The notes beneath the pieces were generated by a model that saw only the letters and a program-made list of their open reading frames with translations, was not told where the DNA came from and searched no databases. A program made the position numbers and the translations under genes. A stretch of 64,000 bases of DNA from Mesostigma viride (Eukaryota > Streptophyta > Mesostigmatophyceae > Mesostigmatales > Mesostigmataceae): contig RPFO01001162.1 in NCBI GenBank assembly GCA_009746045.1, positions 251,001 to 315,000 on the forward strand, read 5' to 3'. Below are positions 52,185-63,832 of this stretch, piece by piece. How positions within the stretch are numbered: the stretch's first letter is position 1; every line of letters starts with the position of its first letter.

Positions 52185-54449
52185 TCGACGGCATGGATAG
52201 GAGCCCAGAACAATTAAGTCGGGTTGCTCCACCAGCGTATACGCGTCATACGTTTCCATCCCCGCCGCCTGCCCACTCGGTTGGCTGGGTGACGCCGGCG
52301 CTGCCGATACCTCAGCTGCGTGCTCTGTTGGCGTGCTGTCGGCTGCCACCATGGCCGCTGCATGTGCTTGCACGGTCTTGGTGACCACTGGGTACTTGCA
52401 CCCTGCCGGAGCATGGGCGGGCGTTCCAGCCGCGTGCTCCTTCTTGCACTGGGCTGGGCAGGCCCGCTTCACGTGATCTGGCTTCCCGCAGATCCAACAT
52501 GCCTTGTGCGGGTCAGCCGTGGCCTGGCCGGTGCTGCTGGAGGCCGTGTTGTCGCCCCCCGCGCTGGCTGGCTTGTCCGCCTGCGACCCAAACTGCCGGC
52601 TGCTTGGTCCACCCCTTCCACCGCTGGACCCTCCACCGCCTGATTGCGCGCCACCCACCCTGTTACCCTTCTTGTGCGCTTGGGCGACTTCTTGGCGTAC
52701 CAGCTCCACTAGGTCCGGGAGACCCCGTGCCTGTCGCCGGTTGAACGCATGCACTTCCGTGCACAACTGGGCCAGGTCCCAATGACAACCAAATCTAGGT
52801 TGTGGGATCATGGCAGCTTTTGGACCCAACGCCTTGAGCCACTTCTCACACGCCTCCGCCTCCGTCCATGCCGGGACCTCATCCCGCAAGACCTCCAGGC
52901 GGTCCATCGTGGCGTCATGCAGGCGACTCCTTGTCCCCCACCTTGAAATCATGCCACTCCGCCTCCGCCTTGGTGGAGGAGTGGGCGTACTTGGCGCGCA
53001 GCAGTTCCCACAGCTCCTCGGCAGGGTCGACGTCAAATACGACGTGTTGGTAGTCCGGCAAGCCTTGTTGGTCGCGCCTGTACCACACATCGGATCTTCC
53101 CGTCTTCAGCGCCACCTCATGGTAGCCTGTGACCCACCGCTGCACCAGCTTTTGCGTGTTGCCCGAGAAAAACATTGGGATGTTGTCCATCTCAAAGGAC
53201 TTTGGCAGCTGGTTATGCGTGACGATATATACTGCTGGTGCAGCCAAGTCTTATATTTCCAATAGGCTTGGTTGATGTCAACAAGCCCACCGTCAGCAGT
53301 ATACCTGTCCTTCAGCTCCACCTGCGCTTGCACCGGCATTCCCACCTTGGATCCCTCAATCGGCGACCCACAGTGTAGCCCACCGGCATGCTTGGCGTCC
53401 TTGGTAGAGTAGCCACAAACCTCGGCTCCAGCCCATAGCCTCGTTCCACCGTGTATGGACTGCCTCGCTGCAATCCCGGAATGATGCCTGGCCGCACCCA
53501 CGGTGTTTGTAGCCGTGGCGTCGCTGGGTTTGTTGGTGCCGGCGCATGCGGCACGCCAAAAGAAAACCCAGTTTGTGCACTAGGCATCCCAGGCACATGC
53601 TGCCGCGACGCCTGCATCTGTGGCACTTGCGCCTGTGGCTGCACGGATGGTGCCTGCGACATTAAAGGCACCTGCGACTGCAACACCTGCGCTTGGGGCT
53701 GCCAAACTTGCGCCTGCGGCTGCAACACTTGCGGCTGTGGTAGGTGCAGCGCTGGTGTCAGCGTTGCTTGCGCGGTCCACGTCGCGTGCAGACTTGCAAT
53801 CTGCGCCGCCAACTGCGCCGTCTGCTGCTGCTGCAACTGCATAGCCTGCTGTTGCTGCCGCATCTGTTGTTGGGATTGTGCTACATGTTGCAAAATCTGC
53901 TGCAACACATCCGCACCCACCCCCTGGCTGGCACTTGGCCCCGGCGCTAGCCCCGGCGGTGCCTGCCAACCCGCTGCATGAGCCGTATCTGCGATGATAG
54001 TGTGATGGGAAGTAGTGTTCCATCTTGAGGACCTGCCGCGCTGCCACCCAGCCCTCCGTTGACGACCGATGTGTCACCACCACCACCACCAACGCCACCA
54101 CTCCGATCGGCGACCCCCCCCCCCATTGCCCATCCCGGAACCCGAGGCTGCTGCATGGTGGGACGAGTGGCCCATTGCTGTTGTCGCCAGTTGGCAAGGA
54201 TGCCTGCGTGCCTGCAGCATCACCCTGCCGCGGTGCGCCATCCACCACCGTGCCTTGGTTGGGGTTGGCGCCCCCTTGATGTTGACCATCTTGGTCTGCC
54301 ATCAAGCTTCGCGCAATTGTGCTCTCGTGAGCACCGTTTCTGCAACCAATCACTGGGCTACAGAGTGAGCAGACGTAGTGCAAAATCAGTATGCACCACA
54401 GGGGCCACCACTTGGCCCCTTCAACTTGCTGGCACCACACCAGATGCAC
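52185..54449 (-). pseudogene. gypsy G1 Gag with zinc knuckle (frameshifted)
   Basis: Read from a likely Met at 54303 (MADQDGQHQGG) or the upstream 54449. The parts lie in several frames: Asn/Gly-rich start; a Gln-rich coiled coil (LQQILQHVAQSQQQMRQQ) and QPQ repeats (53920-53580); capsid core RYTADGGLVDINQAYWKYKTW, DVWYRRDQQGLPDYQHVVF and DVDPAEELWELLRAKY; then WTEAEACEKWLKALG and a zinc knuckle CWICGKPDHVKRAC (about 52506-52465). Frameshifts lie near 53920, 53320, 53230 and 52925. The frame ends at 52185 where G2 inserted; across it the protein continues into 40104. Confidence 0.8.
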
Positions 54450-56000
54450 AGGGCAAGGAGAAAGAAAACAATTGCCTGAAAGCTGAAAACCAATGCTGCT
54501 TCAGGACCTGCTTGCAAGCTGCCTGCCTTGACAGCCTTGCACAGCCAGCTTTACCTCTATTCCTAGGATTCAGGAAGAGGCCTCAGCCTTGACCAAGCTT
54601 ACCTACCAACTCTCAGTTAGCTCTGTGTATAAGACGAGAAGCCAGTGCCAACTGCACTTCTCAAAAAGGTGAGACCTGAGAGTGAGGTATGACTAGGTTG
54701 GGCTTCACACTGGGTTCTTTGTTGCAAATGAAATGAACGTTTTTATTACCAATACTCTACCTAACTTGGCAGCTCTGTTTCAGCAATAGCTGGGCTCGAT
54801 GAAGGAAAGGAGGGCTGGCCACACTTGCCACGCACCACCATGACCAAGACAGAGTTCAAAGATCGATCCACACAGAGCTACATCCAACGCCCTGGTGGAA
54901 ACACACACTTATCCCAATGAATGCCTCACACTTACGCAATATCTTGCGTCAGCCTTACCTCGTAGCCACGCTCAGTATCTGATCCTGACGACAACCGCTT
55001 TGTCGTCCATACTGCTTCAATTACACCAAAGCTACTCCGTGGCACTCGGCTTTGGTCAGCACCAAGACCTAAAAGTACACAAAATCCTAAGTCGTTGTCT
55101 GCAACGACTCCCTGTTCCGCATATGAAACATATCATCTAACACTTTCTCTTTAGACGACAAAATCAACTAGACAACCTGGGTAGGCCAGAAATCCCAGAC
55201 GACAAAATGCCCTTGTCACAGAGCACTCCAGTGTCGACTTGCCGACCCCTGAGCTTGCCAAACAACTATATCACCAACCAAGCATGTACGACAACTACTA
55301 GCTGGCCCTGACGAGAAAAGCTGCCTCGTCGCATTCACAAAAGCGGCTTGCCAGCCTGCCGAATATCAATGCCAATATTGCATGACATTATCTACCTGCA
55401 GCGGACAGTTCTCGAGATCAATAACGCGCCAGCTTGCGTGCACGTGCATGTTCAGCCTGCACGATCCGCATAATTGCGAGGCTGGTAGCCTAGCTTGGTC
55501 CGTGTTGTAGTCCAGCAGCCAGTGCGTGCTGCTTGCCAGCGTTGGCACTGACCTCCTGGTGACGCATGTCAGTACCGCTGTCAACTCCCAGTGCTACGCG
55601 TCGCGCTACGGCGCATGCGTTGCTCCCGTAAGGCCCAAATGCCAAAGGCGTAACAACTCGCACACGCGCAATGCCTAGCTGCCTCGCCTCGTCCCCCGGG
55701 CCGGCCGCGTGGCGGCCCCGCGTAAAGCCAATACTCGTGCGAATCGGAACGGCGCGCGACACCCTTATCACCCGTAGTGACCTGTCGCATAGCTATTGCC
55801 TGCACCAAGATGAAATTAAGTGCGTGCTTAGCTTACCGACTTCCACGCATAGCATCGCTATCAAACGAACTGCTTCACAGCAATTCCTGCATTGCGTCCT
55901 TTGGCAATCATACCCCGAGCCTGGCTAGGGTCTGTTACGACACGAACATTCACAACACAAAAGAGTACCGGCAGTGCCCTTGGCCCGATATGGTATCTTG
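54450..56000 (-). other. Leader and probable 5' LTR region of G1
   Basis: From about 54795 (GGAAAGGAGGGCT, matching the inner edge of the G2 LTR) the sequence has weak, scattered similarity to gypsy LTRs, such as GTAGTCCAGCAG near 55507. It is too diverged from the 3' LTR at 32.8-34.0 kb to fix boundaries. No gene seen. Confidence 0.35.
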
Positions 56001-56262
56001 TTGAGTCGACTGGCATTGGAACCGCTGGTATCCGGGGGTAATGCCACAACCCCCTGACGTTGAACTGCTTCAGCGCTACAACGTCTCCGTAAGTGTTTCC
56101 CACACCAGTTGTCTATATGGCGCAAGCATTCTTGGCTACCGTATCCATGGCAGCACCGAGCGACCCGCCATCGCTATAATGTATTCTGATTTGGCACGCC
56201 GCAAAGGTGAAAACCATTTGCTTTCAGTGCCGGTCCGCGAAAAACGCGATCTGCAAATGAAT

Positions 56263-56373
56263 CCGGGCCGGAATCGAACTGGGGACCTCTCGCACCAACT
56301 TTTGCTGACTATAGGTCGGACGTCTCCTGATCCTAAGGCATCGCCAGCTGACACCTACAGTCCAACCGCAAAA
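56263..56373 (-). other. tRNA-like sequence with Pol III box B
   Basis: Minus strand contains AGTTCGATTCC, ten of eleven bases of a B box, with an A-box-like TGTCAGCTGGC about 75 bases upstream. The T-stem is mispaired (CCCAG against CCGGC) and I could not build a full cloverleaf, so a decayed tRNA or the head of a SINE is more likely than a working tRNA gene. Confidence 0.35.
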
Positions 56374-56923
56374 GTTCTCCTTTCCGGGGAGTGATGCAAG
56401 CCATCCGGATTTTGCACTAGATAAATCATTCGAGATCTGTGTGTGTAGGAGTACTACACACGTGTCCACTCGAGACTTGTTCAGTCTCGACACGTGAGAC
56501 GGGCTATAATGTATCCTCGCTGTGTGCGGATGATCTAGCTCACGGACGTGACAGGCTGGCCGGGATGTCCAGCGCGTCGACGAACTCCTCTGCCGCGCGC
56601 TTGTGGGCGCGTTTTTCAGGGAAGTCCTCCAGAGCTTCGTCAGATTTCTCAAGCAGCTGCAGTGTTCGCAAATCAGGTGGTGCCACGTGCTTACGAAAGT
56701 GCGAGGGGAATCGCAGGCGGATGCGGGCGGTGACGATGCGATGATCGAAGCGCACCAGGGGGATCATGTGCGAGCGAGCAGCTAGTACAGATCCTTGATG
56801 ACGCTGTCAAGCCGTTCAGGGTGATAACGATGAATGGAGTTGTCACATCACAGTATGTCCTGTATGTGAGGTTGAGTGCATGAATAACAATGCTATTTTA
56901 TTATGTGATGTACGTATAATGTT

Positions 56924-57100
56924 GGACAAGATAACGGCAGGCTCGAGCTACCATGGTCCGGATTCTCCCGATTTCTGGCCTGCGCTGGTTGTCTCCTTGA
57001 TATAATGTTGGTGGTCACTTCATAATCTTGGTGGTATCTCTTGTTAGCGTTGGCTTTGTTTATCAAGGAGACAACCAGCGCAGGCCAGAAATCGGGAGAA
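56924..57100. repeat. Hairpin MITE with perfect 40 bp inverted arms
   Basis: Arm 56963-57002 and its exact reverse complement at 57061-57100, separated by 58 bases. A related single arm lies at 29439-29478. No ORF. The element could form a 40 bp hairpin as DNA or RNA. Confidence 0.8.
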
Positions 57101-58740
57101 CGTGTTTAATTGGGTGTCTTCACTCTGATGTAAGTAATTATACTTTTTAACGTATAATGCTGGATCAGAGTATAATGCTGGAGTTTGCCAACAGTCCAAA
57201 TGTCTCATCGGCAAAAGACCGATATGCTGGTCCACATTGAAGAAAAAAACACGGAGTTCTCTGACAGTCAGGGATTCTCTGAGTTGATTGAGCATGTCTG
57301 CTGGGGCCCCTGCCACCGCCCTATCAAACGGCGCCTCTTTTGCCATCTAGTGTCATTGAAGCTGGCCAACTGCATTGGCAATATGCGTTGAGATAGCTTG
57401 CATATTATCCTGTGTTCCGTGACGATGTACAGAAGGAAGCAAGCAAACCACGCTGGAGAATCCATTTATTCACCACATTAGCGAGGGGGGCACACATCCA
57501 CTTCACGGCATAACGGCACACTCAACTTAAGTGGGTGGTATCGAAGCGTCGCCTAGCGTGGAGCCATGTGGGTGGCTGGCTCCTGTGGCTGGCACGTCAC
57601 AGGACCGTGCGGATACACGCACACGCCAAAAAAAAAAAAAAAAAGCTACTACTTTAGAAAAGGCAGCGTATGGCCATCATAACTGATGACCGTTGAAGAG
57701 CAGCGTTCTGAGCAGGAAGCAGATAAGGATAGACATGGGATTGTGTGGCCCACACCAACGATCGATGACCAGGCAAAGATTGAAAAAAAGTAGCACTTCA
57801 AAGCATTTTAGAAACCAATCACTGATAACGGCGAATTCGCAGATACCTCAAAACGACAACTGTCCGTAGATAGACAATATCACCATGTACTAGTAAGGCA
57901 TCAGACAAGCTTGCTAGAGTGCGGCCCAACCTGAAATTGTCGCAAAAGTGGCAAGTGAAAGACAAACCAGAAGCCAAAACTTCCCTGTTTGCCCCGGAAT
58001 TCACACATTTCAAATTCCATTCCGCCGAATTATGCACCAAAAGTTGTGCAAATCCAGACAATCAAGGGCAAACCAAGACATGTGCTTTCTAGGGAAGTAG
58101 AGCACAAATGCTGCATGAAATTCAACAGCCACCCCTGGTTTTATAGTGCAACATTTTGATTGGGATCAGCCTTGAACAATGTTAGAAACCTAGTGCTTGC
58201 TCCCACGCCACCATGCGGGCTGGAGTACAGAGCTGTCTGAATCCAGCAAGGTTCAGGGTAGACACTGCCACAGGCCCCAGCCAAAAAAGGAAATAAAAAC
58301 TTGACCAGCCAACAACTGCCAAAGCAGAGCCACACATGATCTTGTGTGCCACCTGCAGCCGCCTCCCGTGTACAAGTAGAGCCCCACGCACGTACCCGCG
58401 TGTGCGATTTGAGACCGAGCGACAAAAGCAGGGGGCGTGACAACCCTTGTCGACTGCGAGGTGCGCACACCACCGGGAGAAAAAGCAAGGCCAAGTAGGC
58501 AGTCCGGTTGGTTATAAAACCTGGCAATGTTTGCATGGCTGGCAGGTACCCAGCATGCTTGTAGTGCTAGTTTTTGGAAGCTTTGCGTTTGGTGAACAAG
58601 GAGGGAGACGAGGGGCCTGCTTGTCCCAGCAACAAGCAGGTCACATTGTTTAGTCCAGTCCAGTTCGCAAATAATGCTCAAGCAAGGGTAGCACTTAACC
58701 TCTTGTTTAGGCCCATGGCCCCATCCTTTTGTCAAAACGA
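57101..58740. other. No gene assigned
   Basis: Has a 17-base A run at 57628-57644 and scattered short ORFs without recognisable features. Could be intergenic or intronic. Confidence 0.4.
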
Positions 58741-58757
58741 AACTGAAATGCCCCATT

Positions 58758-59160
58758 TCACGACCTGAATGACGCTTGTGCTCGTCCCGTGACGGCGACG
58801 GAATACACCACCCTCGCGACACCACCACGTCCCGTGATGGCGACGGAATACACCACCCTCGCGACACCACCATGTCCTGTGTCCAGCACCCTCACTGCCA
58901 ACCTGGTGAAGTCCTAGCAGCAAATGAGGTTGCGATGCCCAAGGCATATGCAGGCAAACATGATAACCGCCCAACTGGCATCAATGTCACACTGGGGTGG
59001 GCAAACGCCATTGGGCATCACAGCCACGTAGCTGTCTCCCTGCAGAAGACCACACACACCACGCAGCCCCCCAAACAGTGGACATGACCAAGGCTGCCAC
59101 CTTTTCCTTACCAGCTGCGGTGTGCGCTTTACAAACACTTTGCGTCCCGTTCAAAAAACA
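58758..59160 (-). CDS. Candidate host gene, 3' exons (unidentified)
   Basis: Exon-like frame KVFVKRTPQL ends at 59112 before a strong donor GTAAGG; after 72 bases an acceptor (CTTCTGCAG) opens, in phase, a second exon 59039-58976 reading GDSYVAVMPNGVCPPQCDID. Further down, a frame (DFTRLAVRVLDTG) after a TTGCTGCTAG acceptor runs to a stop at 58758, through a 45 bp tandem duplication. The donor for the second exon (GTTGGG) is weak, and another frame is also open there, so the end of the model is uncertain. Family not recognised. Confidence 0.35.
58783..58872. repeat. 45 bp tandem duplication
   Basis: Two copies, 58783-58827 and 58828-58872, differing at about one base. A multiple of three, so it adds fifteen residues to any frame crossing it. 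Confidence 0.85.
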
Positions 59161-59219
59161 ACAGCACAACAGCGCAGCAGGCAGGCTGTACGAGCTCATC
59201 AGGCCGTAGTGCGGACTGC

Positions 59220-60490
59220 CCAAGGATGTACTTGAAGGTTAAGTATTAGGGTAATGACATCAATCAAGAGGTTGCGAACACGCATCAATGTCCGGGCATG
59301 ATTGCAAGCCCAAAAGCCATTGCAACGAGTCTGCCAAAAACATAGGCTAGAAAAAGGGAGATTCCATTAAGGCTGTATTAAATGGCCATTATTGATTGCG
59401 TCAAAGATGAATATGGCACAAATCCGAAAGAAAAGGGCCGCCATGCCCTGCCCTCATCACATGCACAGACAACAGCGGAGCCTTTCTCAAAGGGCTTGAG
59501 AGCAGTAAGTGGCGAAACGCCGCCCTCACCCGTCGCAATATGCAAGTACGTACCCCAGCACTTCCACCAGGTGTCGTGCGCAAGCCGTCAGCGAGGGCTA
59601 CGGCGCACCATCGCATCGCGCATGTGCGTGTAGAGTATAGGCAGCAAGCCACGCCCAATGGGTTCGTGGGGCGCGGTGGAACAAACAAGGCATCCAGCGC
59701 AGCACATAATCCATGAGTAACGATACCCGGGATGCCTGACGCAAAGGCTGCGCAGGCCCGTCGTGTGCTTGTGGCAAGTGCACATGGGAGCCTGCCTCCT
59801 ACCCACAGCAGAGGGAACAGACGGAGCCCTCTGCTGCGGTGAGGAGGCAGGCACGAAACGGAGAGAGCTGGGCTGGACGTGCGATACCCAGCAGCAGGGA
59901 CACCGGTTTCTTCTCAACCAGCGACCCCCCAACACCGGTTTCTTCTCAACCAGCGACCCCCCACCTGCTGGCCCGCACGTGCGGTCCTGAGAAGCTGGCG
60001 GCTGGCGGCAGGTCCCTGACATGGCCCGCCCGCCCATCCACACAGGCTTGTCGACAGCTCGAGTAGAGGGGCCTCCATGAGCCCTCTGCTGAGTACACAG
60101 AAGCGTCCATGAGACGCTGCTTGGCCGCGCCTCAAGGGAACCCGGAACACCCAAGCGGCAGTACCGCGCCACGTCACCCAAGCGGCTATCCCGCAAGCAC
60201 CACCGCGTGGAGGCGATGCAGTGATAGTGCTACCTCATGCCTTCTCTCGCCATGATCGCCACCACCACCACGACCGCAGTATGACGGGCAACACCACCAC
60301 CCTAACTTAGCAGCCGACAAACCCCTTCTTGCCCCTCAGGTTTCCCAGTACCCATAAAGCAAACAGAATCGCGTAGCAGCACAAGGGGAGGAGATGCGGG
60401 CGTTGCGAGGCACAGATACCACAAGTGAGCGCACGCGGCCGCAAACACACACGCAAAAACACACAGGCAACGTGACCAGCAAGGGTCCCA
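59220..60490. other. No gene assigned; short direct repeat at 59899-59965
   Basis: Contains two adjacent copies of an approximately 32 bp unit (CACCGGTTTCTTCTCAACC...). Long overlapping ORFs on both strands reflect GC-rich composition. No supported gene. Confidence 0.4.
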
Positions 60491-60683
60491 TGCACCCATC
60501 CCATCCATAGGCAAGTGCACCCATCCCATCCATAGGCAAGTGCACCCAACCCATCCATGGGCAAGTGCACCCATCCCATCCATAGGCAAGTGCACCCAAC
60601 CCATCCATAGGCAAGTGCACCCATCGCATCCATAGGCAAGTGCACCCATCCCATCCATAGGCAAGTGCACCCATCCCATCCAC
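60491..60683. repeat. 25 bp minisatellite
   Basis: About 7.7 copies of a 25 base unit (plus strand GCAAGTGCACCCATCCCATC + CATAG) with single-base variants. The unit has no stop on the minus strand, so three overlapping frames of over 100 codons arise there; none should be taken as a gene. Confidence 0.9.
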
Positions 60684-60699
60684 CTCATTCTAGGCAAGT

Positions 60700-61320
60700 G
60701 CACCCACCTCGTCCCGCTTGCCCATGAGCACGTGCACGTTGTAGTTGTAGTTGGATGGCAGGGAGGGCGAGGAGGGGAAAGTATCACCCAGGGGCATGGG
60801 TCCCTCCCCCATCTCCCGGCTGCAGGCACCCATCACGCATCCGTCACAGCGCAGGCGACAGGCCCACAGACAACCAGGCAGTCATCAGCAGCACACGTGG
60901 CAGTGGCAGCGAGAAACCCTCGCAGGCCAAGGCATGCGTCGTCGCATGTGGGCACATGCTGGGGGTAGTAGCTGGGTCATGTCGAGATGGTGGTGAGCAA
61001 AGGCCAGGCAGAGGGCGGTTCGTAAAGGCCAAGCCGGACTAGGGCCAGGTTTGCCAGTAAAGAGGTTTGCCATGTGCCGGTGGACAAGATGGTCGCAAGT
61101 GCCAAGTGGAGGGGAAGCAATCCCTGCGCCCCCTGCCAGGCAACCTCTTTGCGAACAGCATCACCCTCACCCCTTCCATGACCGGGCCAGCGAACTTCTG
61201 ACCACTGCAGCCAGCCCTAACCAACAAGACGACGACGAGCGACATGCGGGCATGGCCTGCACGAGCACCGCGGCGGCACACAAACTGAGCACGGTGAGCA
61301 CGCGGCATCAGCATCCCTGG
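60700..61320. other. Probable 3' exons/introns of the chaperone gene, not resolved
   Basis: Candidate acceptors and donors occur (for instance KFAGPVMEG flanked by GGTCAG and GTGAGG near 61200-61170), but no chain matches the expected C-terminus. Confidence 0.25.
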
Positions 61321-61326
61321 ATACAC

Positions 61327-62308
61327 CACCAGGGGGGCAGCACGGGTCAGGCACGGGGCATCAAGTGCTCCCTTGGCCATCAGCGCAGCCACAATGCGCT
61401 CGGCCACCTTGAAAATGAAAGAAAGTCTGGAAATTAAAACTCACAATAGAACCCATTGCATGACACATCACCACCACTGCCTACAGCACACCTACAGGAG
61501 GCCGTTGTCCACCGTGAGGGTCACTAAAGTCCCTGGGCACCGCCTGGCATGCAACAATGCTATCATTGACCCATTGCACACACAACCACCCACCTGGCCA
61601 GCATGAGGGTGCCGATGCCGCCCAGCTGGGATGCGATGACCTGGCGTCAGGGGTCAGCACAATCATGTCAGAATAAAAGGGGCCAGGCGCTGGAGTTAGC
61701 ACCACACCCGGAGCACTGAGCTGGATGCAAACTAAAATATAGTCCTTCTCCTTTTCCCCCGTAAGCCCTGACCTCCCCAGCTGTCCACTCACCTATTCTC
61801 CTCTGCCTCTCACTTGTTTCATGCGCTGGAAATCAATCGAATTCATAACAGCAAATCGTCCGTCTTACCATGTAGTGCATGGCAAACGATACCTTATACT
61901 GGAGGATAACTAGTAAGTCATTCGTGCACAGAATTCAATACCAGATGTATTCACTCAAAGGCACGCCGGCAGCAGTGGTAACCGTACCAGGAGACGGTCG
62001 CTGTAGCTGGAGATGAAGATGTCGGTGGGGACCCCCTGTGCAGGACATACACGAATTACAGCCCTATAAGATAACATGAAGAAATTTGGAACCTGGCCTT
62101 AAAGGGGGGGGGGGGGGGGGGGGGGGAGGGGTAAAGAAAGCGTGGCAATCAGACACGCTCAGCTAATTTGCTGAACAGCACGTATGCGACTTCGGAGCAT
62201 GGAAAGCATAATGATGGGTAGAAGTCGCCTTGCAGCAGGAACCCTTTAATCACTCAGGCATACCTCTATTTCCTCAGATAGCAACTTGGTGTGCACAGGA
62301 AACTCCAT
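61327..62308 (-). CDS. PSMG3: Proteasome assembly chaperone 3 homologue (PSMG3/PAC3), multi-exon
   Basis: Exon 1 62308-62264 (ATG, MEFPVHTKLLSEEIE; donor GTATGC), exon 2 62035-61988 (GVPTDIFISSYSDRLL; acceptor CCTGCACAG, donor GTACGG), exon 3 61640-61594 (VIASQLGGIGTLMLA; acceptor GACGCCAG, donor GTGGGT). These three join in phase and match the family core, in which a GVPT or GVKTD motif is followed by a strand ending in (T/S)Q(F/I/L)G..GTL. Exon 4 (61532-61496) and exon 5 (61407 to about 61327, VAERIVAALMAKGALDAP) also join in phase but are tentative: the family's conserved LLG.(R)DEP segment is not seen and the C-terminus is not found. The protein helps assemble the 20S proteasome alpha ring with PAC4 in the cytosol. 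Intron 1 holds a 23-base G run. Confidence 0.55.
62104..62126 (+). repeat. 23-base G homopolymer
   Basis: Uninterrupted G run in intron 1 of the minus-strand gene (C run in its transcript). Length is likely to be unreliable in the assembly. Confidence 0.9.
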
Positions 62309-63458
62309 GAATGGCAATATTATTGCACTTGCTTGTTTAATTCGTGTTAACCATGTTAGCTGCGGAAGACAGTATGGCAACTTAATCCGGTTATATTCTG
62401 ATTTGGCACGCCGGTTATATGGCTACATTACCATCCTTCTGACGCGAGCGCGGTACTCAGCGCCTCTTTTATCTACAGTTTGGGCATCAATATGACTTGG
62501 ACAAAATAATAAACAAGACATCAACACTTATTTGTTACGACTTGTTACGTAAACGTGGTTTGTCAAAAACGAGAAATCTGCCATTAGATTGTGCACTAGC
62601 AAACTGATGTCCCCACGTCTAGTTGTAGTTGTATGTCATATTGCCTGCGAGTACAGTGTGGGTCTGTGGGATGGAGTTGTTGTTGTTGTGTCCCACGCCG
62701 GCACGCCGCACATGGGCAACAGAGAATCTATACCGGTAGTGGCCAAGGGCCGGATATATTTAGTGTACAGTAGTGGGATGGAGTACTGTCGAAGGTCACT
62801 AATGGACGGGTCCCCATTCCCCAATCAACGGGTGGGACAGGTGGGATCAGGATTCAGGGCAGGATTTTGAGACAAAGCCGCGGGAAACGACGTGCCACCG
62901 TGGCAGGATTAGACCGATCGAAGCAAGGCATCTGCGAACCCCTTCAACTTTAACTGTACAACAATAATGTCTATTCGTAAGAACACGAGTGGATAGCCCT
63001 TCAGTATCGGACCCTACTCTCGTAATTGGCGAATCCATGGCAGCCCACTTGCTGCAAATGCTGCCCCAGGATGGCTTGGTGCTGGGGTTTGACTGCTCTA
63101 CCCAGTACGTATTCGTGGGTATCTTACATAACTAGGACGATTGGAGACTTCGACGTTAGCAGCAGGCCCTGGCCTGCCTTGGATACCTAGTATTTCCTTC
63201 ATTTGTTAATTTTCTTTAATGGCGATATAATTAATTCCACTGGCTGCTCACTTTTTCTGTTATCGCTTATTGATTATGCCTGGTATGGCGTGTCATTGTC
63301 TCACGGTACCTAATGCTTTTGCGCGGCCCTACAGCCCTCTATACCAGATTACCATAGCTCAGTCGTTACTGCGGCCAACTACTCCCTTTGCACCTTCCGC
63401 TTGGGGCACCCCCGCTTGCAATTCCGTCGGGCGCCTGCCATGCTTGTCGTGGGCGCAG
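62309..63458. other. Probable promoter and intergenic region
   Basis: Upstream of the chaperone gene start. AT-richer at 62310-62360; no TATA box stands out. No supported ORF in the rest. Confidence 0.35.
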
Positions 63459-63832
63459 GTCATTTAAAGCAAAAGCACTGGATGGCAATCTTAAAGAAGT
63501 CGCGAGCGTCACCGTCAATTTTGATTCTGAGCTGCCGCATTACAAAACCCTGGGTGGCGTACACAGGTTGGTGGAGGCTGCCTGAAGTCCATACATCAGT
63601 TGATGCCTGCCTACTCGTATGCCTGATGTCAGCTTGAATGGTGGATGCTGCTCCCTTGAGCACATCATTTTCACCAATCCAACCCTATTGTTGCGACCAT
63701 GTGCACTCCAACCTGAGCACTACAGAGTTAGAGACATCACCGCGTTCGTCTCCACAGTGTGCATCTATTGTCTTTCTGTTCCTTACAGAATGCGGTACAG
63801 GGCCGGCACCTGCACAGCGGCTGGGAGTCACG
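63459..63832 (+). CDS. Candidate host exons, unidentified
   Basis: An exon-like segment 63459-63566 reads SFKAKALDGNLKEVASVTV and NFDSELPHYKTLGGVH after an acceptor GGGCGCAG and before the donor GTTGGT. A pyrimidine-rich acceptor (TTTCTGTTCCTTACAG) at 63788 begins a 44-base segment that joins in phase (RMRYRAGTCTAAGSH) and ends before GTGCAT. Donor sites are weak and no family is recognised, so this may be chance. Confidence 0.2.

Noticed and set aside
52131..52200. Frame of G1 gag continuing into HGRELCHPGAHYAQDR
   Set aside because: These residues are encoded by the start of the G2 LTR; the true continuation lies at 40104 across the insertion.
60302..60829. Three overlapping minus-strand ORFs of 115-175 codons rich in Met, Gly, Trp and Cys
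   Set aside because: They come from a 25 bp minisatellite whose unit has no stop in any minus-strand frame; the period is not a multiple of three.
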